Assembly: GCF_965363235.1 (NCBI RefSeq)
Contig: NC_134839.1
Coordinates: forward strand, 110,602,517-110,666,516
DNA: 64,000 nt
Direction of reading: 5' to 3'
Source: Mytilus galloprovincialis
Taxonomy: Eukaryota > Mollusca > Bivalvia > Mytilida > Mytilidae
Below the pieces are notes generated by a model that saw only the letters and a list, made by a program, of their open reading frames with translations, did no database searches and had not been told where the DNA came from. Shown one piece after another: positions 22,331 through 35,305 of this stretch (positions within the stretch are counted from its first letter, which is position 1; each line of letters opens with the position of its first letter). Made by a program: the position numbers and the translations under genes.

Positions 22331-22991
22331 AGGGGCACTAGTTGTCAAATTCATGGTCACCGATTTGACTCAAATTCTCATGTTTGATTTATAACAATGT
22401 AAAACATTTATCCAAACTATCAAAAGTCTAAAATAAACAGTTTAAAGAGCATGGGGTAGATAATGTGTAGGATCGTTTCGTGTGTATTTTATTTCAGACG
22501 CCATCTAATTAAATATCGATTTGACCTCAGATGACCATATAAGCGATGTAAACATAAATAAAGATATGAATAGATTAAACCAACACGTGCAATGGATTTT
22601 TATAGGTCTGTTTGATTTTATTTTATAGATTAAAAAACAGATGTTTCTCATTGTTTTTAACCGTATAAGAATGAATTTATGTGCATCGAATTAGTAATCA
22701 AATGATTTACCGTAGTTTCACTTTCATTGTTGACATTCTTTTTCTTTAAATAGCCAGTACACGTACAATGCATGCGTTGTCAATCTTCACATGAATACGT
22801 ATTTAAAGAGGTCGACTCATTCACTTGCAAGTGAATAACTAATTATCAATGTTTCTTAGCGTAATTTGACAAAATTGAACATTTTTGGCTGCAAAAAGCG
22901 AATTGTTATTTCACTATTTCACTTTCATTATTGATTAAACAGAAAAAAATCAAACTTTAGATTTTTTATATATCTCGTAGCTAGTGCCTCT
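22331..22991 (+). mobile_element. TTAA-flanked MITE, 661 bp
   Basis: The ends are AGGGGCACTAG and CTAGTGCCTCT, flanked on both sides by TTAA (22327-22330 and 22992-22995). A second, inverted copy is at 54538-55205. TTAA targets are used by piggyBac and Kolobok transposases; no protein is encoded here. Confidence 0.85.
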
Positions 22992-22995
22992 TTAA

Positions 22996-25407
22996 ATACA
23001 GTTAGTGATTACTGTAAACTTTTTTAAATCTTATTGTGAATTATTGTAAATAGTAAAAAGATTATTTTTCTAAAGTACGTCTATGTCAAAACGTTTATTT
23101 TCATTTGGATTGTGTTGATAACTTCATAGTATACGGCAAACTTGGTGTGTATCCTATGAAAGTCTACATTAAATTGCGTATGGTAAAGGATTGGTTTGAT
23201 GATGAAATGTTCACGACAAAGAAAATTAGTTATCACAAATTTTGAATAATTTTAAGTTTTTTTAGATATTCACGAAATAATTACAAACCTGATTTGGTTA
23301 CATTTATAAACAAAAATGCTAGTTGGATACTGGTTGTTATAGTAATGTCATGTTGGTACAAACTGATTTATGGTATACGGTAAACTTGGTGTGTATCCTA
23401 TGAAAGTCTTATATTTGCCACTGGACGTTAAGCAACCAACAATCAATCAATCTATTGTAAATAATCTTGTATAGTAATTTTAACATTCTTATCTTGTCAT
23501 GCGCGCTATTTATGTTGACTACTTTGTTTGAAAATTTTTTGTACCAATGTGTTTAAAGTAGTTTAAACGAATAAATTGTCTTGTCTTGACCATTGTACGA
23601 TTACTATCTCCTTTATATAGTTTGTTATCCGATAGTGTTACGTAACATTCTTCTGTAACTAGAATATAAACAGGTCTTTAAATAAAATGATTAATAAGTT
23701 TGAGTGCTAGGTGTGCTTCTCGTTCATTTTTGATTGAAGCATTGTTTTAACAGCTTGAAACCTTGTACAGTCACAACAAATACTCGCTACTACATGGTTA
23801 ACTTGATTCTGGGTATTTCAGACATCAAGATACCATTAACTAAAAGAAATCTGAAATCGATTAACCTTTCTTTATCTATCGTACCCAAACTATAAGCTTT
23901 ACGACGTTACATTCCTAAACCCTCTTGGAATGTATGTACAATGTACATGTATAGACGGACTCTGTCAACTCCGGTCTAGTAAAGGGTAAGTACAAACTGT
24001 ATAATATTTGGTAAAAATCTCTTATGTTTATATAAAAACGTTTCAATGGTACGTTGTTCTGAATGTAATACTTACCTTTGTTTTTTTACTATATGTTATT
24101 TCTAACATCTACTGAAATTGAGATTTATTTCGTGATCATTTAGTTAGTATATGGAAATGCTTGATTAATAAGTCACTTATTCGTGGTTTTGCATTATCTA
24201 CACTTTAATTTATTTATTGTTCTTCCGACAATTCAACCAAAAATGAATTTATGTATCACATTATTTGTATAATACCTAAACTTTGATTTAATTTCACTTA
24301 TTTCTGCTATTTTCATAATTTATTAGTCTGATCGGCAAATAGATAGTTGAGTAAGCAATAAGGTTAAACATGAAATATACATATGTATTTGAAATCTTAC
24401 ACACATATAACGATAACATTATTATTTCCAGTTATAATGATGTATTTTTCTTTTTTCCTAAGTTAATACTTAAAACACTGTGTTATCTCTTAAAATACTT
24501 TAATCATATATTAGTTTTCGAAAGAACTTTCGTTGAATATGATCATATCAAAACAAGGCAACTTGGTTTAAAAAGCAAAATCTGATCGTTTCCTAGTTTA
24601 CGATAACACAGTTTCTCCTGAAAAAAATTAGTAATAAAGGATATCATAATTTTCGTTGTTTACCTTTGAAATAGTATATACAGTTAAGAAACTTCAACTT
24701 TAATGTATGATAATGATGGTACCATAATGTTTCATCTGTTAAATACATCATAACTTTGTATATTATAATCTAGATAAAACATTTACTGTATTGCAAAATA
24801 CGAGAGACAGTCTTAACGTATATTATGAATGTGACGAACTTTGTATGTATGCCATGACAGTTGTCCCAGACATAATGTCAAAATTATCTTGAAGTTCATG
24901 AATATGCAATGTAAATATCGTTGCTGAACATTAAGATCATATTTACATAATGTACACATTCATCTGTGGTAAAGGAAGTTTCACCCTAGAAAATCAAAAA
25001 AATAAAATACCATTGAAGTCAGTGAAATGTAAATCTCTGTCAACAAGACTTTAATAAAACTACGTAACGATAACACTACTATGTATCATGGCAAGAAAAA
25101 GATGGAAGGTTTGGTCTTCATTTAGCTGTAATGCATTATGTTCAAAGTTCGTAAAGTTGATGTAAGGCAATTGCTTCTTGGTAAAATATTTAGGGCTCAG
25201 TACGGCAACCACTTGTCAACATTGCAACCCAAAACGGACTGTACACGCGATTATGTCAATATACGACTTTTAGTGATAGACAAATGCTCATATCATATGT
25301 CAGTGTCTAAATTGGCTAGAGTTCAAATAGTTTGGGCAAGTGTTCATAACATATTTCAATGTCTAAATGGTTAGAGTTCAGATAATGATAGATGATTGTA
25401 AATAGTT
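22996..25407. other. intergenic stretch with a local direct repeat
   Basis: Around 23126 and 23368 the same block recurs (GTATACGG-AAACTTGGTG then GTATCCTATGAAAGTCT). The second is followed by CCACTGGACGTTAAGCAACC and a CAAT run at 23440-23450, a motif I have seen in molluscan repeats. From 23,900 to 25,400 I see only AT-rich sequence. Confidence 0.45.
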
Positions 25408-25860
25408 ATCAAAGGTACCAGTATTATAATTTAGTACGCCAGACGCACGTTTCGTGTACATAAGAGTCACCAGTGACGCTCATATCAAAATATTTATAAA
25501 GCCAAACAAGCACAAAGTTAAAAGAGCATTGAGGATCCAAAATTCCAATAAATTGTGCCAAATACGGCTATTGTAATCTATTCCTGGGATAAGAAAGTCT
25601 TTAGTTTTTCGAAAAATTCAAAGTTTTGCAAACAGGAAATTTTTAAAAATGACCACATTATTGATATTCATGCCAACACCGAAGTGTTGACTACTGGGCT
25701 TGTGATATCCTCGGGGACGAAACGTCCACCAGCAGTGGCATCGACCCAGTGGTGTTAATATTTATCAAAGGTACCTGTATTATAATTTAGTGCGCCAGAC
25801 GCACGTTTCGTCTGCATAAGACTCATCAGTGACGCTCATATCAAAATATTTAAATACCAG
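25408..25860 (-). repeat. interspersed repeat family B, one unit and a partial second
   Basis: The complement matches the 30165-31345 array. Blocks are AAAGGTACCAGTATTATAAT, ACGCCAGACGCACGTTTCGT and GTGACGCTCATATCAAAATA at 25410-25495, and again at 25768-25850. Between them is the 'GGGGACGAAACGTCCACCAG' block. Confidence 0.8.
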
Positions 25861-26185
25861 ACCAATGTTTTAATCGGCGAGCTTTAGATAAAGACAGGCA
25901 AGTGTAAGTATCATAAGTCCATGTCTTAATCTGCCTACGTCATATAGTTTAGGCGTTAATGTCTAAATAGGTTTCGGTTGAGAAAGTGGTTGGCAAAAAT
26001 AAAGAATGTTTTGTGACCCCTTATTATCCAATAAGAATTGCTTATTCTTATCCGATTTGAAATAACATACGTTAATGTCTAAATAGGTTTCGGTTGATAT
26101 AGTTATAGGCAAGTGTCAGTATCATACTTCAATATATAAATCTGACAGAGTTTACAAAGTCATAAACTAGTGTTAATATCATATG

Positions 26186-26690
26186 TAGATATAAGAAGAT
26201 GTGGAATGAGTGCCAATGAGACAACACTCCATCCAAGTCACAATTTGTAAAAGTAAATCATTGTAGATCAAGTACAGCCTTCAACTTGAAGCCTTAACTC
26301 ACCGCGAACAGCAAGATATAAAGTGCCCGAAATATGACTAGTGTAAAACCATTCAAACAGGAAAACCAACGGTATAATCATTATAAAAACGAAAAACGAG
26401 AAACACGTATGAACCACACCAACAATCGACAACCTCCAACATAGAAAGACACATTATAAACTATCAATTGAAATGACAAAACACAACCAAAAGACATATT
26501 AACAAAAACAAGTGAACATACACTGAATGAATAAATCTTATATATGACACAACGTAACTACAAAATTAATAAATCAGGGGAGTAGATGTAAAGCAATATC
26601 AGAAAGACAACCATAACCTTGGACAATATACCGCCAAATAAAATAATGTACACAGGAAATTAGAATAATTTTGTAATAAGGTGTACAATG
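26186..26690 (+). repeat. interspersed repeat family A copy (diverged subtype)
   Basis: It begins ATAAGAAGATGTGGAATGAG and continues TGCCAATGAGACAACACTCC. It shares later blocks (AACCAACGGTATAATC, AAACGAGAAACACG, ACACATTATAAACTATCAA) with the copy at 28234. Confidence 0.75.
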
Positions 26691-27659
26691 TATGAATATG
26701 CATGTTTAAATAAGCAAGGGATTATGGTGATTGACAAGTGTCATACCCGACGTCAATGTCTGAATTGGCATGAGTTCAGATAGTTATATGCTTATACCAT
26801 ACGTCGAGATCTAAATCGTCCCTAGTTCAGATCAATTTATTAAAGACTACATACCCATTAACTAGACTGATGAAAAACAGTGATGCAGCAGCTACAGCTT
26901 TTCACAATGTGTACAGACAATACAAAGATCCCTGCTACTTTGATAGCATTTTGTAAAAGTAAAACATGCCACGAAAATCTGAACTTAGCAGTTTCAAATT
27001 TACAATCAAGAGTGGCTTCTAGAAAGGGGCCAAAGACATGTTATATATCTAGCACATATGTCATTCTTCCATCATGAAGTTTTTTCCCCTGTCGAGATTT
27101 TTGTTGGTGACTTGGACAATTTGGTACAGTATTTTTTTAACACATATTATCATGAACAGTTTTTATCACTATTCATATATGGACTGTCTTGTTCAAGATT
27201 TGTAATCTCAACGTTATTTGTATTGTCGCGTACCTTCCTTTTTAATTGAAATTCATTATCACAAAATGAATAAATACAAATGATAAAGTGACTTGTTAGA
27301 GATTAAAATTACCTTGAATGTTAATGTTTTGTATGTACGACTTCTTTTTCAAAGTAATGTTTATAAGTTTTCCTTCTCCAGGATGTTAAAAAGACAGTAA
27401 TGATACAAAACTGTCTCTATTCTGTTGCCAAATTATAATACGTTACTAAGATCGGAATATGACTTGTGTGACTATGAATAATTTGAGATTGGTCCGTTAA
27501 GTGATACATTTTACTTCGCTTCTTCCAACAGTTACAATGTAAGTACGTGTACTCATAAACATATATTTGCTTTTGAATCTTTCAATGTTTAAAGACAAAC
27601 ATATCAAAATATTAAAAGGATGAATGATTGTCATTTTCAGTTCAATGTTTGTTATAGAT

Positions 27660-27950
27660 CATAAAATGTAATAAAAGAGGGGCGAAACATACCAGAGGGA
27701 CAGTCAAACTCATAGATCCAAAATAAACTGACAGCGCCATGGCTAAAAATGTAAAAGACAAACAAACAAATAATAGTACACATGACACAACATATAGAAA
27801 ACTAAAGACTAAGCAACACGACTCCTACCAAATACTGGCGGGATCTCAGGTGCTCCGGAAGGGTAAACAAATTTTGCTTCACATGTGGCACCTGTCGTGT
27901 TCCTCACGTTATTACAAACCCGGTAAATTATCAGTAATGAAAAAATAATG
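27660..27950 (+). repeat. interspersed repeat family D
   Basis: AGAGGGGCGAAACATACCAG, then GGGACAGTCAAACTCATA, then GCGCCATGGCTAAAAATG. The complement of this block is the unit triplicated at 60922-61200. The open frame 27739-27948 lies in the repeat and is not supported as a gene. Confidence 0.7.
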
Positions 27951-28233
27951 CATTAGTACGGCGAAAAATAATGTGTGATCAAAATACAGATAGCTTATCA
28001 CAGTCCAGTTTGTGATAATAAAATAGAGCGATTGTTGTCACTTGTGAGTTGTTTGTATTATTCCTTATACCAGCTATGTTTAAATTTTAAACTAATTATA
28101 ACTCAGAATTAAATTCCTTTGTAGACATGTAAATAATTTCATGCTTAGTATAATGAAGACAAAATACGCGTAAAAAATAATGGTAATACTATCTTTTTTT
28201 TTATCATTATTTAAAATCAAATAAAAAATATAT

Positions 28234-28700
28234 AGATATAAAAAGATGTGGTATGAGTGCCAATCAGACAACTCTCCATCCAAGTCACAATTTGTAAAAG
28301 TAGATAAGTAGACAATTATATGTCAAAGTATGTTATTCAACACAGAGCTTTGACTCACACCGAAAAGCAAGCTATAAAGGACCCCAAAAATGAAAAGGGT
28401 AAAACCCTTCAAAAAGGAAAACCAACGGTGTAATCTATATCAAAAACGTGAAACGAGAAACACTTATTAACCACATCAACACACGTCAACTACTGAACAT
28501 CAGATTCCTGACTTGGGACAAGTGCAAACAAATGCAGCGGGTTTAAACGTTTTAATAGGTTCATTCCTTTACCCTTATTAAAAACAAAAGTGTAACATCA
28601 CAACATAGAAAGACACACTATACAATATCAAGAAATGTCTTTACTCAACAAAAGACAAATTAACACAAGTGAACATACACTGATCGAATGAATTTGATAT
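28234..28700 (+). repeat. interspersed repeat family A copy
   Basis: It opens with AAAAAGATGTGGTATGAGTG and CCAATCAGACAACTCTCC. The later parts TCCTGACTTGGGACAAGTGC and AGAAAGACACACTATACAAT match the other copies in order. Confidence 0.8.
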
Positions 28701-29564
28701 ATTACACAATGCTTATACAAAATTAATAAAATATGAGTTAAAAAAATAAAGGCAACAGTAGTATACCGATTTGAGAGGTTAAACAATAATATGTTCACTT
28801 ATGATAGGCTTAAAGAGCACCATAAGTAGAAATATCTTAAGACAGCTTTGATTAATATTATATGTTGAGTCTTATGATACTTTTAAGAACCAGACTCGGT
28901 TTATAAACTGTGTCGCAAATTTAAACCAGACTAGGTCTCTGTCATCATAAGAATTTCAAATCTAAGAAAGCATCGTAAGAGATGGTGACAGCAGTTCTAA
29001 CATTTTACTGAATGTCGTGTATTTGTAAAGAAGGCGGTTGGATGGGCGTTAATCTAGTTAGTTTGAATGGGTGTTGTCTTATTTCTTTATTTGTTTTTTA
29101 TTTACAATTATTAAATTGTTTTGATTTTATTTCACTTTATTCTGATTTTATTAGCCGAATAACCAATGAAATACTATTAAATTATATTCAATTTATGTTT
29201 ATAAAAAGAAATTGATGTTGATAACAATATACTGTGTAATGAGTGCTGTTATACTTTCTCAAAGCAAATAATAGATAAAAAGATTAATTGATATATTTAT
29301 CAGTAAAATAAGTCGTTTATCAGTTAAAACTGAATTCAATTAGGGTGTTTTAAAAAATCTACAAAACCGGTGCATTTGACCTTTAAAGTAATATCAGATT
29401 TGTATGGTTTCAACGTTTCAACATTTACTCAAATGAAAAGCAAATCTGTCCGTTATGTTTACATAGTAACATAAATTGTCAAATATATTGAGCACCTTTC
29501 CAAACGCTTTACCAAAAAAACATTTAAAAAAAAAAAAAATTATTTAACGAAGAAATTAGTTGAA

Positions 29565-29830
29565 TAAAGATGAAAAAGGTTAAATCTCAAAAATACTGAA
29601 CTCCGAGAAAAATTCAATCGGAAAGTCCCTAATCATATGGTAAAATCAAATGACAAAACACATCAATCGAATGGACAACAACTGGTATATTCCTGACTTG
29701 GTACATGCATTTTCAAATGTAGAAAATGGTTGAATGAACCTGGTTTTTTAGCGCCAAACCTCTCACTTGTACGACAGTCTCATTAAATTCCGTTATATTT
29801 ACAACGATGCGTGAGCAGAACAGTCATAAT
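29565..29830 (+). repeat. interspersed repeat family C copy
   Basis: ACTCCGAGAAAAATTCAATC, GGAAAGTCCCTAATCA, then TCCTGACTTGGTACATGCAT and CTCTCACTTGTACGACAG. The same order is seen at 43440-43690 and 46255-46420. Confidence 0.75.
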
Positions 29831-30164
29831 GAATAAAATTGTCAAAATATGGGTACAGCAGTCATCACTGTGTTACAATCTTAAAACAAACAATTTTACA
29901 AAAAAGCACAAATGTCTGGAACCTATTTATGTTTAATTCCAAGGTTTCAATTTTCATGACTATTTACTTTATAATAAACTGTGTACAATAGATGACACAT
30001 TGCTCTCTGGACCTGATGTTTATCTGATGTGTAATTAGAACAACCAGGTATATAGCATACATAAATCACGATAACTGTGATACGAAAATGTAAATATTTA
30101 TAGAATGAAGTATAACAAACATGAACTTAAATTTATATATCAACAGGTAGATAGACCGAATTTT

Positions 30165-31345
30165 TGTACTTTTGGCTTTATAGATATTTTGATATTAGCG
30201 TCACTGATGAGTCTTAAGTAGATGAAACGCGCGTCTGGCGTACTAAATTATAATCCTGGTACCTTTGATAACTATTTACACCACTGGGTCGGTGCCACTG
30301 CTGGTGGACGTTTCGTCCCCGAGGGTATCACCAGCCCAGTAGTCAACACTTCGGTTTTGACATGAATATCAATAATGTGGTCATTTTTATAAATTTCATG
30401 TTTACAAAGCTCTGAATGTTTCGAAAAACTAAGGATTTTCTAATTCCAGGCATAGATTACCTTGGCAGTATTTGGTACAATTTTATGGAATTTTGGATCC
30501 TCAATGCTCTTCAACTTTGTACTTGTTTGGCTTTATAAATATTTTGATATTAGCGTCACTGATGAGTCTTAAGTAGACGAAACCGCGCGTCTTGCATACT
30601 AAATTATAATCTTGGTACCTTTGATAACTATTCACACCACTGGGTCGATGCCACTGCTGGTGGACGTTTCGCCCCGGAGGATATCACCAGCCCAGTAGGC
30701 ATCACTTCGGTAGTGACATGAATATCAATAATGTGGTCATTTTTAAAAATTTCCTGTTTTCCTGTTTACAAAACTCTGAATGTTTCGAAAAACTAAGGAT
30801 TTCTAATTCCAGGCATAGATTCCCGTAGCCGGATTTAGCACAGCTTTTTGGAATTTTGGATCCTCAATGCTCTTCAACTTTGTACTTGTTTGGCTTTATA
30901 AATATTTTGATATTAGCGTCACTGATGAGTCTTAAGTAGACGAAACCGCGCGTCTTGCATACTAAATTATAATCTTGGTACCTTTGATAACTATTCACAC
31001 CACTGGGTCTATGCCACTGCTGGTGGACGTTTCGTCCCGGAGGATATAACCAGCCCAGTAGGCATCACTTCGGTAGTGACATGAATATCAATAATGTGGT
31101 CATTTTTAAACATTTCCTGTTTACAAAACTCTGAATGTTTCGAAAAACTAAGGATTTCTAATTCCAGGCATAGATTACCGTAGCCGGATTTAGCACAACT
31201 TTTTGGAATTTTGGATCCTCAATGCTCTTCAACTTTGTACTTGTTTGGCTTTATAAATATTTTGATATTAGCGTCACTGATGAGTCTTAAGAAGACGAAA
31301 CGCGCGTCTGACGTACTAAATTATAATCCTGGTACCTTTGATAAT
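30165..31345 (+). repeat. family B tandem array: three full units of about 358 bp plus a partial fourth
   Basis: The TTTGGCTTTATA start point recurs at about 30171, 30526, 30889 and 31243. Each unit holds GATGAGTCTTAAGTAGA-GAAAC, GCGCGTCTGGCGTACTAAAT, GGTGGACGTTTCGTCCC, AATATCAATAATGTGGTCAT and TTTTGGATCCTCAATGCTC. Units two and three are nearly identical. No coding potential. Confidence 0.9.
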
Positions 31346-31363
31346 TTTACCCACACTAACTTA

Positions 31364-31498
31364 ACTATAATAGTACATGAACTTGTTGACGTAAAACTAT
31401 TAATACTTATAACTCAACTATAATAGGACATGAACTTGTTGACGTAAAACTATTAATACTTATAACTCAACTATAATAGTACATGAACTTGTGAACCT
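31364..31498 (+). repeat. 53-bp tandem repeat, about 2.5 copies
   Basis: TATAATAGTACATGAACTTG recurs at about 31366, 31419 and 31472. GACGTAAAACTATTAATACT lies between. Confidence 0.85.
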
Positions 31499-31789
31499 AA
31501 GAATATATATCATACTCATATTGTACAACTCGTCTGGCAGAACAACGTTTTAGTAAATTTTGAAATATCCAAAAGCTGAATAATACATGGTTTACGATAG
31601 AAAATGCATGATATCTATTTTTCTTTTCATTGCCTCAGCATATCTTCCTTTGTATTCTATACTTTACTTTTTACAGATTTGAAAACACAACAAAAACTCG
31701 TGTCCTCTTTTCTTAAGTAAGCTATAGGATTGTGAAATAAGTATTGGATTGATGAAAGAATGATGAAACAAACTGATTATAGATATCGG

Positions 31790-32000
31790 GGTCAATATTT
31801 TGTACGCCAGAAACCTACAGAAAAACGATCAGTGACGCTCATATAAAAAAGTATAGAGGGCCAAACAAAGTACGTAGTTGAAGAGCATTGAGGACCCAAA
31901 ATTTCTAACAGTTTTGCCAAATATACAGTTATGGTTACCTATTCTTGGGTTAGAAATTCCTAAGTATTTTGAATAGTTGTAAGTTTTGCGAACAGTCAAC
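31790..32000 (-). repeat. family B fragment, diverged and inverted
   Basis: It contains TTTTGTACGCCAGAAACC, CAGTGACGCTCATATAAAA and AGAGCATTGAGGACCCAAAA, the complement of family B blocks. It ends about 90 bp before the SLC28 acceptor. Confidence 0.6.
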
Positions 32001-32087
32001 TTATAAGTACTAGTATGATTAATGTCAACAAAGAAGTTATTTTTTTCATGAACACTAGCATCTTAACTTCTGTTGTATCTTTTTCAG

Positions 32088-32124
32088 TGTTTACTATCAC
32101 CTGTTAATTGTACAGTACTAACAG
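32088..32124 (+). other. 5' untranslated part of the first coding exon of the SLC28 gene
   Basis: TGTATCTTTTTCAG ending at 32087 is a good 3' splice site, so at least one upstream noncoding exon is likely. A second AG directly before the ATG is preceded by TACTAAC, a branch-point-like sequence, and could be used instead. No promoter is recognisable. Confidence 0.5.
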
Positions 32125-35100
32125 ATGGAAAGTAAAGTGACTCTTGAGAGTGTTTCTAAAATGGATACATTTAAACGGCACCATGAAAACAGAGCTTTCG
32201 AATACGATGAAGACGGACTTCCAGTAGAAAAGGTTGGCTATATCTAAAACTTGATAGTTATAGATGCACAGATATACCGTCAAGACTTGTTATCTTATTA
32301 AACATTTTCCTCAGAAGATATTTTGTTTCTCTTTTTACTACAATGCAATTTGAAGACAGTAGGCATATTCAAGTGTTAAAATAACTGTATCAAAATCTGT
32401 CAATAAATGTGTAATATGTGTATCATAAAAAGCACACAATAATAGGAAATCGGGCATACAAATAACACAACAAACGAAAGACAATCTCAATATATCAAAA
32501 CCAGATCAAAACATAACATCACATTAGAACACATATGTAACAACATGATCCACCATAGGCAAGACATATACAGCAAAACCTTATCAGAACACAACATCGC
32601 TTTATACCACATATGTAATAACACTACCATAATAGACAAGCTCAATACATCAAAAGCAGATTAAAACACAAAATCGCATGAGAATACATATATAATACAT
32701 GTAACACTACCCACAATAGGCATGCTAAGTATATTAAAACAAGATTAAAACATAACATAGCTTGTATGGCAAAAACACTCCAAGAACCGATAAGTTTTTT
32801 TGCTTTAACTCATTTTTGATGAACTGGTTCATATAAAGTATCCTTGCCCTCGACTTTTCATGTCCCAGGGAAATGTTTCAAAGCAATTGATTACCTGGGC
32901 GACTTCATGACTTCATTGCTATATATTATTAGGTAGAACCTGAGTTGCAGTAATATAGAAAATATTCGTTTAGGATTTATCTGAAACATCATCATTTTGA
33001 CAATTTTTGGTACAATGTTCTTAAGAGTTACTTTCGCAACAGATTGTTTAGAGAAGAAAATTATTTCTCTGTAAAAACATATGTGTTTTTATTTATAACA
33101 GAAGAATGGAGCACCAATTCCTCCACCTGACTATGGTTCAATCGAACCTTCTGGATTTAACAAAGTAATTGAAGTAACACAATCAGGCATTTCTAATTTC
33201 TTTGACAAAAATAGCCGTGTTATATGGATTATCATTGGAGTTATTGCGTTTGCTTTGTACTGCTGGTACCTAGTGGAAGCAATGTTATATGAATTCGGCA
33301 CGGAACCAGCATATCGTCTTTTGATTGGAACAATTCTAGTGCTTATATTCATGGTATCTTTAGCAATCATGTCGAAGTTTCCCGCAAAAAGTTGTAATCC
33401 TCGTCTTCGCCACTGGAAAAGAATTTCTGCATGGTAAACATTTTGTAATGAGTTTTAGGTTCAAAATAGTGGCTCATTTTATTTAATATAACACTTTAAT
33501 CAAGAAGTATATGACAGCTAAGAATAATAGTAAGTATAAAAAAAAGAAGATAAGGTATAACTGCCAATGAGACAACTCTCCTAAAGAGACCAAAATTACA
33601 CAGAAATTATCAACTATAGGTCACCGTACGGCCTTCAACAATTACCAAAGCCCATACTGCATAGTCAGCTATAAAAGGCCCCGAAATGACAATGTGAATC
33701 AATTCAAACCAGAAATCTAACGGCCTTATTTATTTTTAAAAAATGAACGAAAAACAAATATGTAACACATAAACAAACGACAATCACTGAATAACAGTCT
33801 CCTGACTTGGGACAGGCACATACATACATAATGTGGCGGGGTTAAACATGTAAGCGGGATCCCAACCCTCCACTAACCTGGGCAAGTGGTACAACAGTAC
33901 AACATAAGAATGAACTATAAAAATCAGTTGAAAAAGGCCTAACTCATCAGATGGACAAAAATACAAGTGGAGTGCCATAGACCATCTTTAAAATGAGATG
34001 GAGGCATGATGACACGTATCCGGGTAAACATGTATTCCTTTTCAGAATATATTTTGTTTTAAGATGATTTAAAACATTGAAAAGTTTGAAAGAATACTGA
34101 AACATTTTAAGAAAACTTTTTTTCGTCATTTACGCTCGAAACCAATCTTTTAGAAATCCAAAAATATCAAACATTTGACAGCATAAAATTGAAAAATGAA
34201 AGCAGGATAACCAAAAACTCTGTCAGGTCAATTATAAAGGAGGTGTTATAACATTTAAGTTAGTTTTAGTATAATCGTATAATTAAAGAACATCTAACCC
34301 ACTGGTCTGCTGAAATAACACGCGTCGGCAACATAAGAAATAGAAAAATATGCAAAATCGGTTAAAAAAACGAAGTTTTGTTTAAAATATTCAGTTTATT
34401 TAGATTTGCTGTAAAGGTAATTGAACACTGACAATTAACATAGGATCGCGAATTTTGTCATAGTTATAATATTCTGTTAAATCAATACATCTATCTGCTA
34501 ATTTGGGTGTATTATTTTAGGACCCACAGATCTGTCGCAGGAGGACTCATTATTTTTGCAATTGCATACATTATAGCTGAAATCGGTTTCAAAACGCCAA
34601 GGAATTTGATATCACTTGGTGGGATGGCAGTGTTAGTTCTCTTCACCTTCGTATGTTCACACAATCCTGCTCGGGTAGGTGTTATACAAACAAACAGAGA
34701 GAGAGAGAGAGAGAGAGAGAAGGGATGATTCTTTTCAATGTAAGCACTTAGAGGTAAACACATATATGTCTGAAAAACAACCAACCATTTTTAAATCCGT
34801 AAATTTGAGGAATCAAATTGTTGTTCTTCCCTTGCCGGGATTCTTACGCATGCTACTGAGATATCGTGGCACACAATCGACTTGCACTATGCACGGCACG
34901 CTAGACCACTCGACCACCTAGGCTGAACAAAATGTTTAAAAGAATGTGTTACCTTTCCTCGTTAGTTTTTTTAAACTTTATAATGCAACGTAACACAGTA
35001 CACGATATATAAGGCATGACGGTCGAAAATTACAAATCAGCTGAAATGGATCTTACAAATTGATTTAGGGATTCAAACTCATGAAACTGAGTTATTGTGG

Positions 35101-35256
35101 CACCAAATCGCCTTGCACTTTGTTCGGCTCGCTAGACCACTCGTCCACCTAGGCTCGACAAAGTTTTCGATGCCCGGGTGTTACCATATATAAATATAAT
35201 GGGGAGTTAACTTTTATCATAACTGAAACACAACAGATATAAATATATATATATAA

Positions 35257-35305
<49 letters not shown>

